Positions 1-9,243 are shown, numbered from the stretch's first letter. The stretch: DNA of 60,459 nt from an uncultured Bacteroidales bacterium (GCA_903864265.1 CAIPFN010000243.1:1-60459), one strand, 5' to 3'. Program-made: numbers and translations. Notes: generated from the letters alone by a model not told the origin.

Positions 1-6
1 TGACGG

Positions 7-117
7 AGACAAGCATTACTACTCATTATTCATTTTCACTTTTCGTTCACGAGTAACCCCAAACCCCTAAAGGGGCTTATTGTAGACAAGCATTACTACT
101 CATTATTCATTTTCACT
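7..117. repeat. 34-bp direct repeat, two copies
   Basis: An identical 34-base unit occurs at 7-40 and 84-117, 77 bases apart. It is rich in CATT/CACT words and contains no gene. Between the copies, 64-75 holds a short inverted repeat (CCCCT, AA, AGGGG). The tract lies 3' of the minus-strand cyanophycinase-like gene. No function is evident. Confidence 0.75.
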
Positions 118-124
118 CTTCACT

Positions 125-172
125 CCCGATAGCTATCGGGATCATTTTTCACTACCTTTAGCTATCGGGATC
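125..172. repeat. Palindrome CCCGATAGCTATCGGG and partial second copy
   Basis: A perfect 16-base palindrome, CCCGATAGCTATCGGG, lies at 125-140. It is followed by ATCA. A truncated second copy (TAGCTATCGGGATCA) lies near 158-172. Such a word in an intergenic tract fits a dispersed genomic repeat, but no other copy was noticed in this window. Confidence 0.6.
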
Positions 173-189
173 ACTTTTCCCCACCCTCC

Positions 190-234
190 TTTAACCTTTA
201 ACCTTTAACCTTTAACCTTTAACCTTTAACCTTT
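190..234. repeat. Heptamer microsatellite (TTTAACC)6
   Basis: Six exact TTTAACC units run from 190 to 231, followed by TTT. The same heptamer in the same copy number and orientation occurs at 34740-34781, more than 34 kb away. Both sites are intergenic and directly 3' of a gene. Confidence 0.85.
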
Positions 235-273
235 CCACCTCCACCCGCTCTGCACACATTTCTGAACGCTTAT

Positions 274-1146
274 CTACTTAATCTCGTATGTTTCGCCCGG
301 AAGCAGCACATCCAGTGTGATTCCCCGGCCGCCAAGCAGCTTAGCCTGTACTTTTTTGCTTTTACCCGGGTTATGCAAAACGATCACCTGGTTTTCGCCG
401 GCTACCTTAAATTTATTTCCCGTTACAACAATGGCCGTGGATTCATCAATGCCTACACACACTTCTTCCGGGTTTTCGAGTTGCACGGCAATAAGCCTGT
501 TGAGGCGCTGCCGCTTGATAAAATGCTGGTCCACAATCATGTTTTCAACCAGCCCTAAACCTTCAGTTATCTCAATATTCCCGGGCTCAATGGTGGGATA
601 CCGGCCGGTATATTCTGGGTATTTCAGGGCATTGCCGGTAATCATTTTTTTACTCATTACGGCAGCCCCTGCGCTGGTCCCGGCAATAGTGGAGCCTTTG
701 GCATAGGCCTCATGAACAGCCTTGTAAATAGGTCCCTTGCCCACAATTTTCATAAAGCGGGTCTGGTCGCCGCCGGTAATAAATATGAGTTTGGCCTTCA
801 CTATGGAGTCGAGTTTCGACTGGGCAACCGGTCCGCTCAAGGTGAAGTTAAACCCTATAACTTTTGTAATGCCCGCCGAAGCAAAATCTTCTCTGGCAAA
901 AATCACCGAGCTGTCGGGATCTTCGCCCGACATGGGAAGTATGATTACATAATCGCCTTGGCCGGTACCCGATACCTTTAAAAGCTCCTGCATAAGCGCG
1001 GCGGTCTTTTCACCGCCTCCAATTATAAACAGGTGCCCACGGGCAGGTGTTTTCGGCTGACCTGCCATTTTCTGACTGAACGCCGCAGGCAAATGAATGA
1101 TAATAGTGAACACCAAAGTGATCGTTACAAGCAGTTTGCAATTCAT
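274..1146 (-). CDS. Exported cyanophycinase-like peptidase (family S51)
   Basis: This is a 290-residue member of the S51 serine peptidase family, which includes cyanophycinase and dipeptidase E. Cyanophycinase cuts the Asp-Arg polymer cyanophycin into beta-Asp-Arg dipeptides. Visible motifs are IIGGGE (41-46), TGGDQ (124-128), the nucleophile elbow GTSAGA with Ser158, and DQHF with His208. Residues 1-24 form a signal peptide, so the enzyme should act in the periplasm or outside the cell. Its length fits the family. It follows the YfcC-type transporter gene by 38 bases on the same strand, suggesting one operon for peptide breakdown and uptake. The true substrate could be another beta-aspartyl peptide. 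Confidence 0.9.
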   Translation of the reverse strand: MNCKLLVTITLVFTIIIHLPAAFSQKMAGQPKTPARGHLFIIGGGEKTAALMQELLKVSGTGQGDYVIILPMSGEDPDSSVIFAREDFASAGITKVIGFNFTLSGPVAQSKLDSIVKAKLIFITGGDQTRFMKIVGKGPIYKAVHEAYAKGSTIAGTSAGAAVMSKKMITGNALKYPEYTGRYPTIEPGNIEITEGLGLVENMIVDQHFIKRQRLNRLIAVQLENPEEVCVGIDESTAIVVTGNKFKVAGENQVIVLHNPGKSKKVQAKLLGGRGITLDVLLPGETYEIK

Positions 1147-1184
1147 ATCCTATTCTTTTAGTGAATGAAAATTCAGCTTACTCC

Positions 1185-2786
1185 TTAAAATCCGTTTAAT
1201 TTCATAGTTACCGTGGGGATGAGCAGCAGCCAGCCTATAAAAGCCAGGAACAGCATGAACGGTATCACAAATTTAACCCATTTGCCATACGGTACTTTGG
1301 CTATGCCTAAAACCCCGATCAGAACACCCGATGTTGGGGCGATCATATCGGTAATGCCGGCTCCGAACTGGAATGACATGATGGTGGCCTGCCGTGAGAG
1401 CCCTATAATATCCGAGAATTGAGCCATGATAGGGATGGTGAGGGCGGCCTTGGCCGAGCCGGAGGTAATGATGAGGTTAAGCAGCGACATGAATCCATAC
1501 ATGATGGTTACGGCCGTCAACTGCCCGGTGCCTTTCAGTGAATTAGAAAGCGAATGCAGCACGGTATCAATAATTTGTCCGTCGTTGAGTATAGCAATGA
1601 TGCCTCCTGCAAACCCCACTACCAGGGCTGCCGAAACGATATCCTTCACCCCCTCCTGGAAGAGTTTGGTGATTTCCGAGTTCTTTTTCCCTGCAGCAAA
1701 GCCTGTAAACACCCCCATGGCCAGGAACAGGGCGGCAATTTCCATAATGTACCAGTCGTACCCTAAAACTCCCAGCACAAGGTAGAAAATGGTAAACGCC
1801 AGAATATTCAGTATATAAAAATGAAGCGATTTGCGAAGCGCGAAAAAGCTGGTCACGGCATAAATGCCTGTTAAAACGGGAATGAACGGGCCTTTCACAG
1901 TATTTAATCCCACCCTTAAATTGGTTGAAGGGTAATAGAACGAATAAACCAGCATGATAACGAAAAGCACTCCGCCTACTATCCATGCTGACCGCGGGGT
2001 GTAATACTCAATTTTTTCCACATCCGATTCGCTTCTTTTGCGCCAGTATTCATCTTCGGAATACATGATGGATTTGGAAGGGGTTTTTTTCACCCGGCGG
2101 GCGTACCACAGCACAAAGGCGATAGCCAGGAAAGTGAAGATAAACCAGCAGATCACCCTGTATTCGATGCCGGTGAACAGGGGGACGCTCGCCAACCCCT
2201 GGGCGATCCCTATGGTGAATGGGTTCAGTATGGCGCCTGCAAAGCCGATATGAGCGGCAAAATAACAAAGTCCTATCCCAACCAGCGAATCGTAGCCCAT
2301 GCGAATGGAGAGTTGAACAAATATGATGGTAAAGGCAAGCGTTTCTTCGCTCATGCCGAAAATAGCCCCAAACGCGCTGAAAATGATCATGATAAAGACC
2401 ATAATAATGTTGTCGACACCCAGCATACGGATGAACTTATACTTTTCGAAGCGCTTGGTCAGGTTCAGGAAGGAGAGAATACCAATATCGATTGACCTGG
2501 TTTCGTTCATGATCCAGAAAGCCCCGCCTATCATCAGTATGAACACGATAATATGGGCCATTTTAACAAAACCGTTATAAAAAGCCGAGAATATCTGCCA
2601 GGTCTGGGGCTGGTTATCTACATTTTTAAAGGTATCATTCACGATCACCGATCGTTCCACACCATTTACCTTGATCGTCTGCCGGTCGTATTTTCCCCCG
2701 GGGACAAACCAGGTAAGCACGGCAGCCAGGATGATGATGGAAAATACAATGACAATATTATTCGGGACTTTAAAATTTTTCAGCAT
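1185..2786 (-). CDS. YfcC family transporter (C4-dicarboxylate/basic amino acid carrier superfamily)
   Basis: The 533-residue product is an integral inner-membrane protein with many hydrophobic segments. It begins with a helix at residues 10-30 ending in WFVPGG, a hallmark of YfcC/ArcD-like carriers. A second half-repeat near the C terminus carries the SGSAKAALTIPIMAQ and PTSGVLIGVLG stretches, which resemble re-entrant loops of this superfamily. Family members are thought to move amino acids, dipeptides or dicarboxylates; the substrate is not proven. It is the first gene of a likely two-gene operon with the cyanophycinase-like peptidase, so import of released Asp-Arg-type peptides or amino acids is a reasonable inference. 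Confidence 0.85.
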   Translation of the reverse strand: MLKNFKVPNNIVIVFSIIILAAVLTWFVPGGKYDRQTIKVNGVERSVIVNDTFKNVDNQPQTWQIFSAFYNGFVKMAHIIVFILMIGGAFWIMNETRSIDIGILSFLNLTKRFEKYKFIRMLGVDNIIMVFIMIIFSAFGAIFGMSEETLAFTIIFVQLSIRMGYDSLVGIGLCYFAAHIGFAGAILNPFTIGIAQGLASVPLFTGIEYRVICWFIFTFLAIAFVLWYARRVKKTPSKSIMYSEDEYWRKRSESDVEKIEYYTPRSAWIVGGVLFVIMLVYSFYYPSTNLRVGLNTVKGPFIPVLTGIYAVTSFFALRKSLHFYILNILAFTIFYLVLGVLGYDWYIMEIAALFLAMGVFTGFAAGKKNSEITKLFQEGVKDIVSAALVVGFAGGIIAILNDGQIIDTVLHSLSNSLKGTGQLTAVTIMYGFMSLLNLIITSGSAKAALTIPIMAQFSDIIGLSRQATIMSFQFGAGITDMIAPTSGVLIGVLGIAKVPYGKWVKFVIPFMLFLAFIGWLLLIPTVTMKLNGF

Positions 2787-3285
2787 ATCCTGATGGTTTC
2801 TGTTTAAGCAATGCTATGGATTAACAGGCTAAAATAAGAAGATTAACCAGAATAAAATGTTATTTGCTGTTTTTTTTTGACGCCATTGAAATCAGCGTCC
2901 AAATCCCGGTGGATCGCCTATTGGACTGGCGGCAAGTTGGAATGTCACCTGTAAGGGGAAAACCTGTCCGGTGGAATACTACGAATGATTTATCAGGCTT
3001 TAATTTGGGCCTTCGCTGTCTAAAAAGTGGGTTTTCACCCTGTTGTTGAGATAATCGCTCAGATATTTATTTGAATGCAAACTGCTTTTTTTGTATAAAA
3101 CGAAATTAAATTGTTAATCAATGTTAATATTCGTCATTTATTCCCTACATTTGAATTAACATTTCAATAACTTATCCGAAAGCCTGAAAAATATCAATAT
3201 TGCAATGAATATGAATTGAGCGAGAGGAACATTGAATAGCCAGATCCACCAAAACCAAATATTAACTAACCAAAAACAACATTGT
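2787..3285. other. Intergenic region between the divergent YfcC and SusC genes
   Basis: This 499-base stretch separates two divergent operons. It holds the -7 box of susC at 3146-3153 and a roughly 130-base leader before the susC start. The segment 2880-3050 is more GC-rich than its flanks and holds short inverted words (for example GGGTTTTCACCC near 3031-3042). No gene or known RNA family was recognised in it. Confidence 0.5.
3146..3153 (+). promoter_or_regulatory. Putative -7 box of the susCD operon
   Basis: TACATTTG matches the Bacteroidota -7 consensus TAnnTTTG. It lies about 130 bases before the susC ATG. A clear -33 TTTG at the usual 19-21 base spacing is not seen, so this rests on the -7 box and position alone. 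Confidence 0.4.
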
Positions 3286-6200
3286 ATGAAAAAAATCTAC
3301 GTTTTAGTAACGCTGATGTGCTTTATTTTCCTGCATGCGGCGAATGCTCAGAACCGGCTATTGTCGGGGCTGGTGACTTCAGCCGATGATGGATCCACCA
3401 TCCCGGGTGTTTCTGTCACGGTTAAAGGAAATCTGACCCTGGGAGCTATTACTGATATTGAAGGTAAATACCAGATTTCGGTGCCATCAACGGCACAGAC
3501 TCTTGTATTCAGCTCGGTTGGCATGCAGAAACTGGAAGTAGCCATTCTGAGTTCGAATGTGATCAATGTTTCCCTGATGCCCATCGCTACTAACCTCGAC
3601 GAAATCGTGGTCATAGGCTATGGTACCCAGATTAAATCGAAAGTAACGGGTAACATTTCGAAAGTGAACGGCGATCTGATCAGGAACACCCCGGTACCCT
3701 CGGTACAACAAGCTTTGCAAGGTAAAACGGCCGGGGTTTTTGTGGAAGCCAATAACGGGAAAGTGAGCGGTGCAACCCGTATGCGTATCCGCGGTTCTTC
3801 GTCCATTACGGCAAACAATGAACCTCTCTTTATCGTGGATGGAGTGCCTTTGACCACCGAGTCGCTGAACCAGACCGGGGCATCCATTAATCCCTTGACA
3901 AGCATTAACTTCAACGATATTGAATCCATTGATGTGCTGAAAGATGCTTCTTCCACCGCTATTTACGGTTCGAGAGGTGCCAATGGCGTTATACTGATCA
4001 CAACCAAGAAAGGCAAGGCAGGCGACACCAAGCTGAATGTGAATTTTCAGTATGGATACAGCAAAGCATCGCATATGCGCGAATTTTTAAATACCGACCA
4101 GTATATTTCCTATTTCCGCGAAGCAGCCTATAACAGTGACTTGCTGGAAGGATATGACCCTATTAATAATCCGGATGATTATGCAGGCTCCTGGCTTCAA
4201 TCGGCCGAAAAAAGATTTAAACGTTACAGTGGCTGGGCTGCAAAACTGGATGCCAGCCAAACGGTTCCTGGCAAAGATTATATAGGATCGCAGGTGAATA
4301 CCGACTGGCAGAAGCAGGCATTCCAGATCGGGGGATTACAGATGTTTGATTTCTCCGCTTCAGGGGGTACCGAAAAACTGAAGTACTTTGCCAGCGCCGC
4401 CTACAATAAACAGGAAAGTATCATTGTTTCCAATGGCCTCGATCGTTTCAGCGGCCGCCTGAACATTGACAACAAAGTGAATAACTTTATCGATCTGGGC
4501 TTCACACTGAGCCTGGCACGTACCAATATCAGGCAGGTTTCGGCCGATAACGCGTTTTCGACCCCGATGCAGCTGGTCGCCATGGCCCCCATTACCCCTA
4601 TACGGGATCTGCAGGGCCAGTTATACGGCACGCCCACTACCACCTATTATAATCCTCTGATTGATGTAGAGGATACCAGGCGAAACATACTGGAAACCCG
4701 AACCGTTACCAACGCGTATGTTAAATTCACTTTGATGAAAGGACTTGCCTGGAGAAACGAACTGGGTTATGACCTTTACAACCTGAAGGAAAACAGCCGT
4801 TACGGGAAACGTACCGATGCCGGGCAGGGCATCAACGGCTATGCTATTTCCAACTACGGGCAAACCCAGAACCTGGTAACCAAATCTTACCTCGATTACC
4901 TGAAGAACTTTGGCGATTTCGGGGTAAGTGCTGTTTTAGGAACCGAATTCCAGAAAACATCGGTGGATAACACCTGGGTGGATGGTCAGAATTTCTCGAC
5001 TGACGACCTGAAGACCCTCGCCAGTGCAGGACTGATTACCTCAGGTACTTCCACATTAAACGAGTATGCCTTCCTGTCGTATTTCTCGAGGGCCACTTTC
5101 GATTACAAGAGTAAATACCTGGTAACCCTGGCCGGACGTATTGATGAATCCTCGAGGTTCGGGTCCAAAAAACGGGAAGGATTTTTCCCTGCTGTTTCAG
5201 CCGGATGGGTGATTACGAAGGAAGAATTCCTGGCCAACAACAGTATACTCAGTTTCCTGAAAATCAGGACGAGTTACGGTAAGACCGGGAATGCCGGTAT
5301 AGGAAACTTCCGTTATCTGGGATTATACGGGGTAACTCCCTATAACGGTCAGCCGGGCTTAGCGCCAACCCAGATTGCCAATGACAATTTAGGATGGGAA
5401 AGCACCCGGCAACTCGATTTTGGACTTGACTTCGGGATTTTCCAAAACCGTATCTCAGGCGAAATTGATTATTACGTGAAAAAAACCAAGGACCTGTTGC
5501 TGGATGTACCGGTACCGGGCACCAGTGGTTTCAGCGTTCAAACCCAGAATATAGGTTCCGTTGAGAATAAGGGATTTGAATTTGTACTGAATACTTCCAA
5601 CCTGGTGGGTGACTTTAAGTGGAGTACGTCATTCAATTTTTCAGTGAACAAGAATAAGGTTACCGACCTGGGCGGACAGCAAATCATTGACCAGGGCAGT
5701 TCGCGTTTTATGAATGTGGTAAAAGTGGGAGAACCTTTAGGGGTTTTCTACGGAGCTCAATATGCCGGCGTTGACCCTGCAAACGGCGATGCCATATGGT
5801 ATGTGAACGAAAAGGATGCGAATGGCAATATTATAAACCCTGCCGCCACCACCAACGATTTCGCGTCAGCCAATTTCGTAGTGCTGGGGCATCCTACTCC
5901 TGATAACATGGCAGCCCTTACCAACACTTTCGAATATAAGGGAATAGAACTGTCCTTCACTTTCCAGGGAGTGAGCGGCAACAAAATCCACCTTACCGGT
6001 GATCCTTATATGGCTGCAAATGCGGCATGGTACGACAACCAGACTACCGACCAGCTCGCCAGCTGGAAAAAGCCGGGCGACATTACCAATATTCCCCAGG
6101 CCCGCCTTGGGTACGACAACGGCGACCAGGGACGCAACAGCCGCTACCTTTCGGATGGCTCCTACATCAAACTGCGTTCGCTGACCCTTGGGTACGAACT

Positions 6201-6405
6201 CCCTTCCGACCTGATCAAAAAAGCAAAATTCGAAAGGGTGCGCATCTACATCCAGGCTCAGAACCTGCTCACTTTTACAAAGTACATAGGCTGGGATCCG
6301 GAAGTTTCGTCGGATTTTGCGGTTGATAATGTTACATCGGGGGTTGATTTCTATTCGGCACCTCAGCCGCGTTCCATCACGCTGGGAATTAACATAGGGT
6401 TATAA
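3286..6405 (+). CDS. SusC/RagA family TonB-linked outer membrane receptor
   Basis: This 1039-residue protein is the outer-membrane channel of a SusCD nutrient importer, energised by TonB. A signal peptide ends at NAQ near residue 22. A carboxypeptidase-regulatory-like domain follows (about 25-105), then the plug domain with VVIGYGTQ, LQGKTAGV and the family signature LKDASSTAIYGSRGANGVI, then a long beta-barrel ending in a typical aromatic-rich strand. The ATG at 3286 is chosen over an upstream TTG at 3232 because the signal peptide begins there. The SusD partner starts 12 bases downstream. No glycosidase, sulfatase or sigma/anti-sigma pair is adjacent, so the substrate is unknown; the divergent peptidase hints at peptides. 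Confidence 0.95.
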   Translation: MKKIYVLVTLMCFIFLHAANAQNRLLSGLVTSADDGSTIPGVSVTVKGNLTLGAITDIEGKYQISVPSTAQTLVFSSVGMQKLEVAILSSNVINVSLMPIATNLDEIVVIGYGTQIKSKVTGNISKVNGDLIRNTPVPSVQQALQGKTAGVFVEANNGKVSGATRMRIRGSSSITANNEPLFIVDGVPLTTESLNQTGASINPLTSINFNDIESIDVLKDASSTAIYGSRGANGVILITTKKGKAGDTKLNVNFQYGYSKASHMREFLNTDQYISYFREAAYNSDLLEGYDPINNPDDYAGSWLQSAEKRFKRYSGWAAKLDASQTVPGKDYIGSQVNTDWQKQAFQIGGLQMFDFSASGGTEKLKYFASAAYNKQESIIVSNGLDRFSGRLNIDNKVNNFIDLGFTLSLARTNIRQVSADNAFSTPMQLVAMAPITPIRDLQGQLYGTPTTTYYNPLIDVEDTRRNILETRTVTNAYVKFTLMKGLAWRNELGYDLYNLKENSRYGKRTDAGQGINGYAISNYGQTQNLVTKSYLDYLKNFGDFGVSAVLGTEFQKTSVDNTWVDGQNFSTDDLKTLASAGLITSGTSTLNEYAFLSYFSRATFDYKSKYLVTLAGRIDESSRFGSKKREGFFPAVSAGWVITKEEFLANNSILSFLKIRTSYGKTGNAGIGNFRYLGLYGVTPYNGQPGLAPTQIANDNLGWESTRQLDFGLDFGIFQNRISGEIDYYVKKTKDLLLDVPVPGTSGFSVQTQNIGSVENKGFEFVLNTSNLVGDFKWSTSFNFSVNKNKVTDLGGQQIIDQGSSRFMNVVKVGEPLGVFYGAQYAGVDPANGDAIWYVNEKDANGNIINPAATTNDFASANFVVLGHPTPDNMAALTNTFEYKGIELSFTFQGVSGNKIHLTGDPYMAANAAWYDNQTTDQLASWKKPGDITNIPQARLGYDNGDQGRNSRYLSDGSYIKLRSLTLGYELPSDLIKKAKFERVRIYIQAQNLLTFTKYIGWDPEVSSDFAVDNVTSGVDFYSAPQPRSITLGINIGL

Positions 6406-6417
6406 TCACTAAAAGAC

Positions 6418-7773
6418 ATGTATAATATGAAAAAGATAAAATCAATAATGGCTATCATCACGCTACTGATTCTGGGCAGTTCGTGCACGAAATATCTTGA
6501 CCTGAAGCCTCAGCAGAACCTGGATGAAAGTGTAGCTTTAAATTCGGATGCCAATGTCAAAACGGTGCTTATCGGTGCCTATCGGGCTATGCGTTACAGC
6601 GCCATATACGGAGGCTGCATATTGCGCAATTCGGAGCTTTTAGGAGGAACAGGAGAAATTTCGTGGCAGGGAACCTATAACGGTCCGCGCGAAATCTATA
6701 ACCACGCCATCATTGCCGCCAACGGTGATATCACGAGTCAGTGGCTGGATAGCTATATCTGCATAAATATTTGCAATAACGTACTCTCGGCCCTCGCGGT
6801 GGTTGACGAAGCTGACAGGGGAACGGTTGAAGGCGAAGCCTTATTCCTGCGCAGCATGATGTATTTCGACCTGGTGCGTTTTTATGCCCAAGGCTATGAA
6901 CCCGGTGCAGCAAATTCGCAACTTGGTGTTCCCCTGGTGCTTACGCCCACCCATGGCATTAGTGTTACCAATAACGTGGGACGTAATACCGTGGAAGAAG
7001 TTTATACCCAGGTGCTGGCTGATTTAACCCGTGCGGCTACCTTATTGCCTGATGCAAACGGATATTATGCTACTTCGGGTGCCGCTAATGCTTTGCTTTC
7101 CCGCGTGAATCTTCAGAAAGGCAACTATGCCGGTGCCAGGGATGCTGCCGACAAGGTAATCAGTTCAGAGTTGTATTCCCTGACAGCTACCTATGCCCAG
7201 GCATTCAATAACACCGAATCCTCTTCAGAGGATATTTTCTCCACCAAATTTATTCCGGCCGACGGCATTAACCAAATGACCGAATTCTGGTCAACTACCG
7301 AATATGGCGGAAGGGATGGCGATATTGAAATTCTGGACGGGCATCTCAGCCTCTATGATCCTTCGGATGAGCGACTGGCTATGTTCTGGATTGGAAATGA
7401 CGCTTACCGGTCAGGGAAATGGAATACTCAATATGGTTTGGTTAATTTGTTCCGACTGGCCGAAATGTACCTCATCAGAGCCGAATGCAACCAGCGATTA
7501 GGTACCGAGGTAGGTGATACGCCAACCAACGATTACAATATGACACATACCCGTGCGGGCTTAGCTGCAGCCGAATCGGTCACGCTTGAGGATATTCTCC
7601 TCGAACGCAGACTCGAACTGGCTCATGAAGGGTTTAAACTCCATGATATGAAAAGACTCAAACTCAACGTTGGCGATTTGCCTTACAACGATCCAAAAAT
7701 GATATTCCCGATTCCCGACAGGGAAATGTCGGCCAACCCGGCATTAAAAGGACAGCAGAACGAAGGATACTAA
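6418..7773 (+). CDS. RagB/SusD family nutrient-binding lipoprotein
   Basis: The 451-residue product is the surface lipoprotein lid of the SusCD complex and captures the ligand above the SusC barrel. A lipobox LGSSC precedes the acylated Cys at residue 23. The mature N terminus KYLDLKPQQ is typical of SusD, as are the TPR-like helices with LFLRSMMYFDLVRFYAQGY and the C-terminal IFPIPDREMSANPALKG. At 451 residues it is shorter than many SusD proteins. A second ATG at 6427 is an equally good start (448 residues). Only 12 bases separate it from susC, so the two are co-transcribed and end at the hairpin at 7794-7824. Confidence 0.95.
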   Translation: MYNMKKIKSIMAIITLLILGSSCTKYLDLKPQQNLDESVALNSDANVKTVLIGAYRAMRYSAIYGGCILRNSELLGGTGEISWQGTYNGPREIYNHAIIAANGDITSQWLDSYICINICNNVLSALAVVDEADRGTVEGEALFLRSMMYFDLVRFYAQGYEPGAANSQLGVPLVLTPTHGISVTNNVGRNTVEEVYTQVLADLTRAATLLPDANGYYATSGAANALLSRVNLQKGNYAGARDAADKVISSELYSLTATYAQAFNNTESSSEDIFSTKFIPADGINQMTEFWSTTEYGGRDGDIEILDGHLSLYDPSDERLAMFWIGNDAYRSGKWNTQYGLVNLFRLAEMYLIRAECNQRLGTEVGDTPTNDYNMTHTRAGLAAAESVTLEDILLERRLELAHEGFKLHDMKRLKLNVGDLPYNDPKMIFPIPDREMSANPALKGQQNEGY

Positions 7774-7793
7774 AGTTGACAGATGACGAAAGT

Positions 7794-7824
7794 AAAGAAG
7801 CCGGTTTTAACAGCCGGCTTCTTT
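7794..7824. terminator. Bidirectional terminator after susD
   Basis: An 11-base perfect stem (AAAGAAGCCGG with CCGGCTTCTTT) encloses a 9-base loop. The A/T ends of the stem can serve both strands. It lies between the convergent susD and GNAT-like genes. Confidence 0.75.
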
Positions 7825-7848
7825 GCGTTTATACATGAAGGATGTGTT

Positions 7849-8328
7849 TTATTCCTCATGTCTGAACAAAGGCAGGGCGGTTAGGCGGGCTACAACTTCC
7901 GAACCCAGGTCCCCTTCAGGGCTGAAAGCCCAGACGAACATCGCTTTTACAGGATGGTCCTTTCGAATGTTTTCGATTGCCGAAAGTGCAAGTTGTTTTG
8001 CTATTCCTTTTCGCCGGAACTCAGCCAGCACCATGGCCGAACAGAGGTACAGGGCCTCATAGGGTGTATCCAGGGGGGTAAGCTCGAATAACTCTTTTTC
8101 CGAGATTTCTTTGTTTAGAAACCGGTTCATCAAATCTGTTGTTGTAGGTATGAGCAGCACCCATGCTACAGGGCCATTCCCGTCGTCGTATTCCGAAACT
8201 GTTGCAGGATGTATCCTTTGCAGGCGTTGCAACACCTCCTGGTTAACATCAAGCTGGCTGGGGTCATTTTTGCTGGCAAAAACTTCGTCGGCCAGTTGTA
8301 TCATGCGTTCGAAATGACTTAGAGACAT
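7849..8328 (-). CDS. GNAT-like N-acetyltransferase
   Basis: This is a 159-residue cytoplasmic protein. The segment YLCSAMVLAEFRRKGIAKQL (about 94-113) fits the acetyl-CoA binding motif A of GNAT enzymes, with the R-R-K-G-I-A turn at 105-110 gripping the pyrophosphate. A beta-strand, helix and strand follow (AMFVWAF), as in the fold. The N-terminal half does not match any acceptor-specific subfamily I know, so the substrate is unknown. It lies 113 bases downstream of the YCII-like gene on the same strand and may be co-transcribed. Confidence 0.65.
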   Translation of the reverse strand: MSLSHFERMIQLADEVFASKNDPSQLDVNQEVLQRLQRIHPATVSEYDDGNGPVAWVLLIPTTTDLMNRFLNKEISEKELFELTPLDTPYEALYLCSAMVLAEFRRKGIAKQLALSAIENIRKDHPVKAMFVWAFSPEGDLGSEVVARLTALPLFRHEE

Positions 8329-8441
8329 AGTTTAGAAATTGAGTTAAATTGTGAAAGGTGATTCTCGATGCCCGCTTTCAAGTGCAGAGGGATTTTGCTT
8401 ATGCTTGCCGGCGAGGTCAGCCGGTGAGCCTGGTCATACTT

Positions 8442-8795
8442 TTAATGAAAATCACCGGCAGTCGCTATTTTTCTTACTTCAACGCTGTTTCCTTCTCCCT
8501 GAAGTACAGGGCAGCCTTTTGCAAACTCAACGGCTTCGTCAGGCGAACCGGCTTTTACAAGGATGTATCCTCCTATCGTTTCTTTTTTTTCGCCAAAAGG
8601 ACCGTTTGTAACCGACGTGTCGTGATGCACTACCCGGCTTTCGCTAAATAATAAGCCGTTTCCGCCGGTTAGTTGGTTCCGGGCCGCAATACCTGCCATC
8701 CAGTCGGAGGTTTGTTTCATCCACATCTGAATTTGTTCAGGTGATGCTACCTTATGTCCATCTTCGTGCCTGAAAATCAAAATATAATCATCCAT
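8442..8795 (-). CDS. YCII-related (DGPF domain) protein
   Basis: The 117-residue protein has the YCII/DGPF fold, a small ferredoxin-like domain. The signature is seen as NGPF at 64-67 followed by the family pattern KETIGGYILV and an EAVEFAKGCPVL helix. It starts with MDDYILIFR, the usual first strand. Many DGPF proteins are encoded beside ECF sigma factors; none is present here. The biochemical role of the family is poorly known. A strong Bacteroidota promoter lies just upstream at 8838-8869. Confidence 0.85.
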   Translation of the reverse strand: MDDYILIFRHEDGHKVASPEQIQMWMKQTSDWMAGIAARNQLTGGNGLLFSESRVVHHDTSVTNGPFGEKKETIGGYILVKAGSPDEAVEFAKGCPVLQGEGNSVEVRKIATAGDFH

Positions 8796-8837
8796 TGGTT
8801 CCGGATTTTAAGGGTACATAAGTTTAAATTCACAATC

Positions 8838-8869
8838 CAAAAGTAAGTTTTGGGTTTCGAAATTACAAA
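8838..8869 (-). promoter_or_regulatory. Promoter of the YCII-like gene
   Basis: On the minus strand a TTTG (-33, 8866-8869) is followed after exactly 20 bases by TACTTTTG (-7, 8838-8845). Both elements and the spacing match the Bacteroidota consensus. The gene starts at 8795, about 40 bases downstream. Confidence 0.7.
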
Positions 8870-8908
8870 TTATTGTAACTAATCATCCGCCCAAAAAAAT
8901 ATTTCAGT

Positions 8909-9111
8909 CGCAGATTTCATAGGTTAACACCGATTTCCATTCCTCTTTGATGGCTTTTATGTTTAATTTTTCTGATTGATATAATCCAAATCTGCGAAAT
9001 CAGTAGCATGTATTAGATTCTCAATACTTTGTAAGGAGTGAACAGCTGCAATTTTTAACTTCCGGGAATATCAACCCAAAACAGATATCACAGCCCTTGA
9101 TTCCGGCTGTG
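8909..9111. repeat. Intergenic inverted repeats upstream of the SNF2 gene
   Basis: The gap 8796-9298 has no gene. It contains 9-base arms CGCAGATTT (8909-8917) and AAATCTGCG (8988-8996), 70 bases apart. A smaller hairpin lies at 9089-9111 (CACAGCC, 9-base loop, GGCTGTG), without a T-tract. The CGCAGATTT word looks like a decayed dispersed repeat. The rest of the gap is AT-rich, apart from the promoter box at 9236-9243. Confidence 0.4.
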
Positions 9112-9235
9112 TCAACTGTAAACTAAAATTCAGCCTGTGAGAAAGCAGGTTCTAGTCGCCCGAATCTTTTTTAGCTGAAGATGGAAGTTTTTTCTTCTTC
9201 TTTTCACGGCTATGGCATCCATATTTTTATCCTCT

Positions 9236-9243
9236 TACCTTTG
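9236..9243 (+). promoter_or_regulatory. Putative -7 box of the SNF2 helicase gene
   Basis: TACCTTTG, a perfect TAnnTTTG match, lies 55 bases before the ATG at 9299. The -33 position holds only a weak match (TATGG). Confidence 0.5.

Noticed and set aside
190-234. CRISPR array or telomere-like element
   Set aside because: The units are 7 bases long with no spacers, and the window is internal chromosomal sequence with no cas genes.
2864-3049. 61-codon frame upstream of susC
   Set aside because: It opens with a run of Phe from a poly-T tract, has no signal or domain, and lies in a promoter region.
3232-3285. TTG start adding 18 residues to SusC
   Set aside because: The added residues come before a proper signal peptide that begins at the ATG at 3286.
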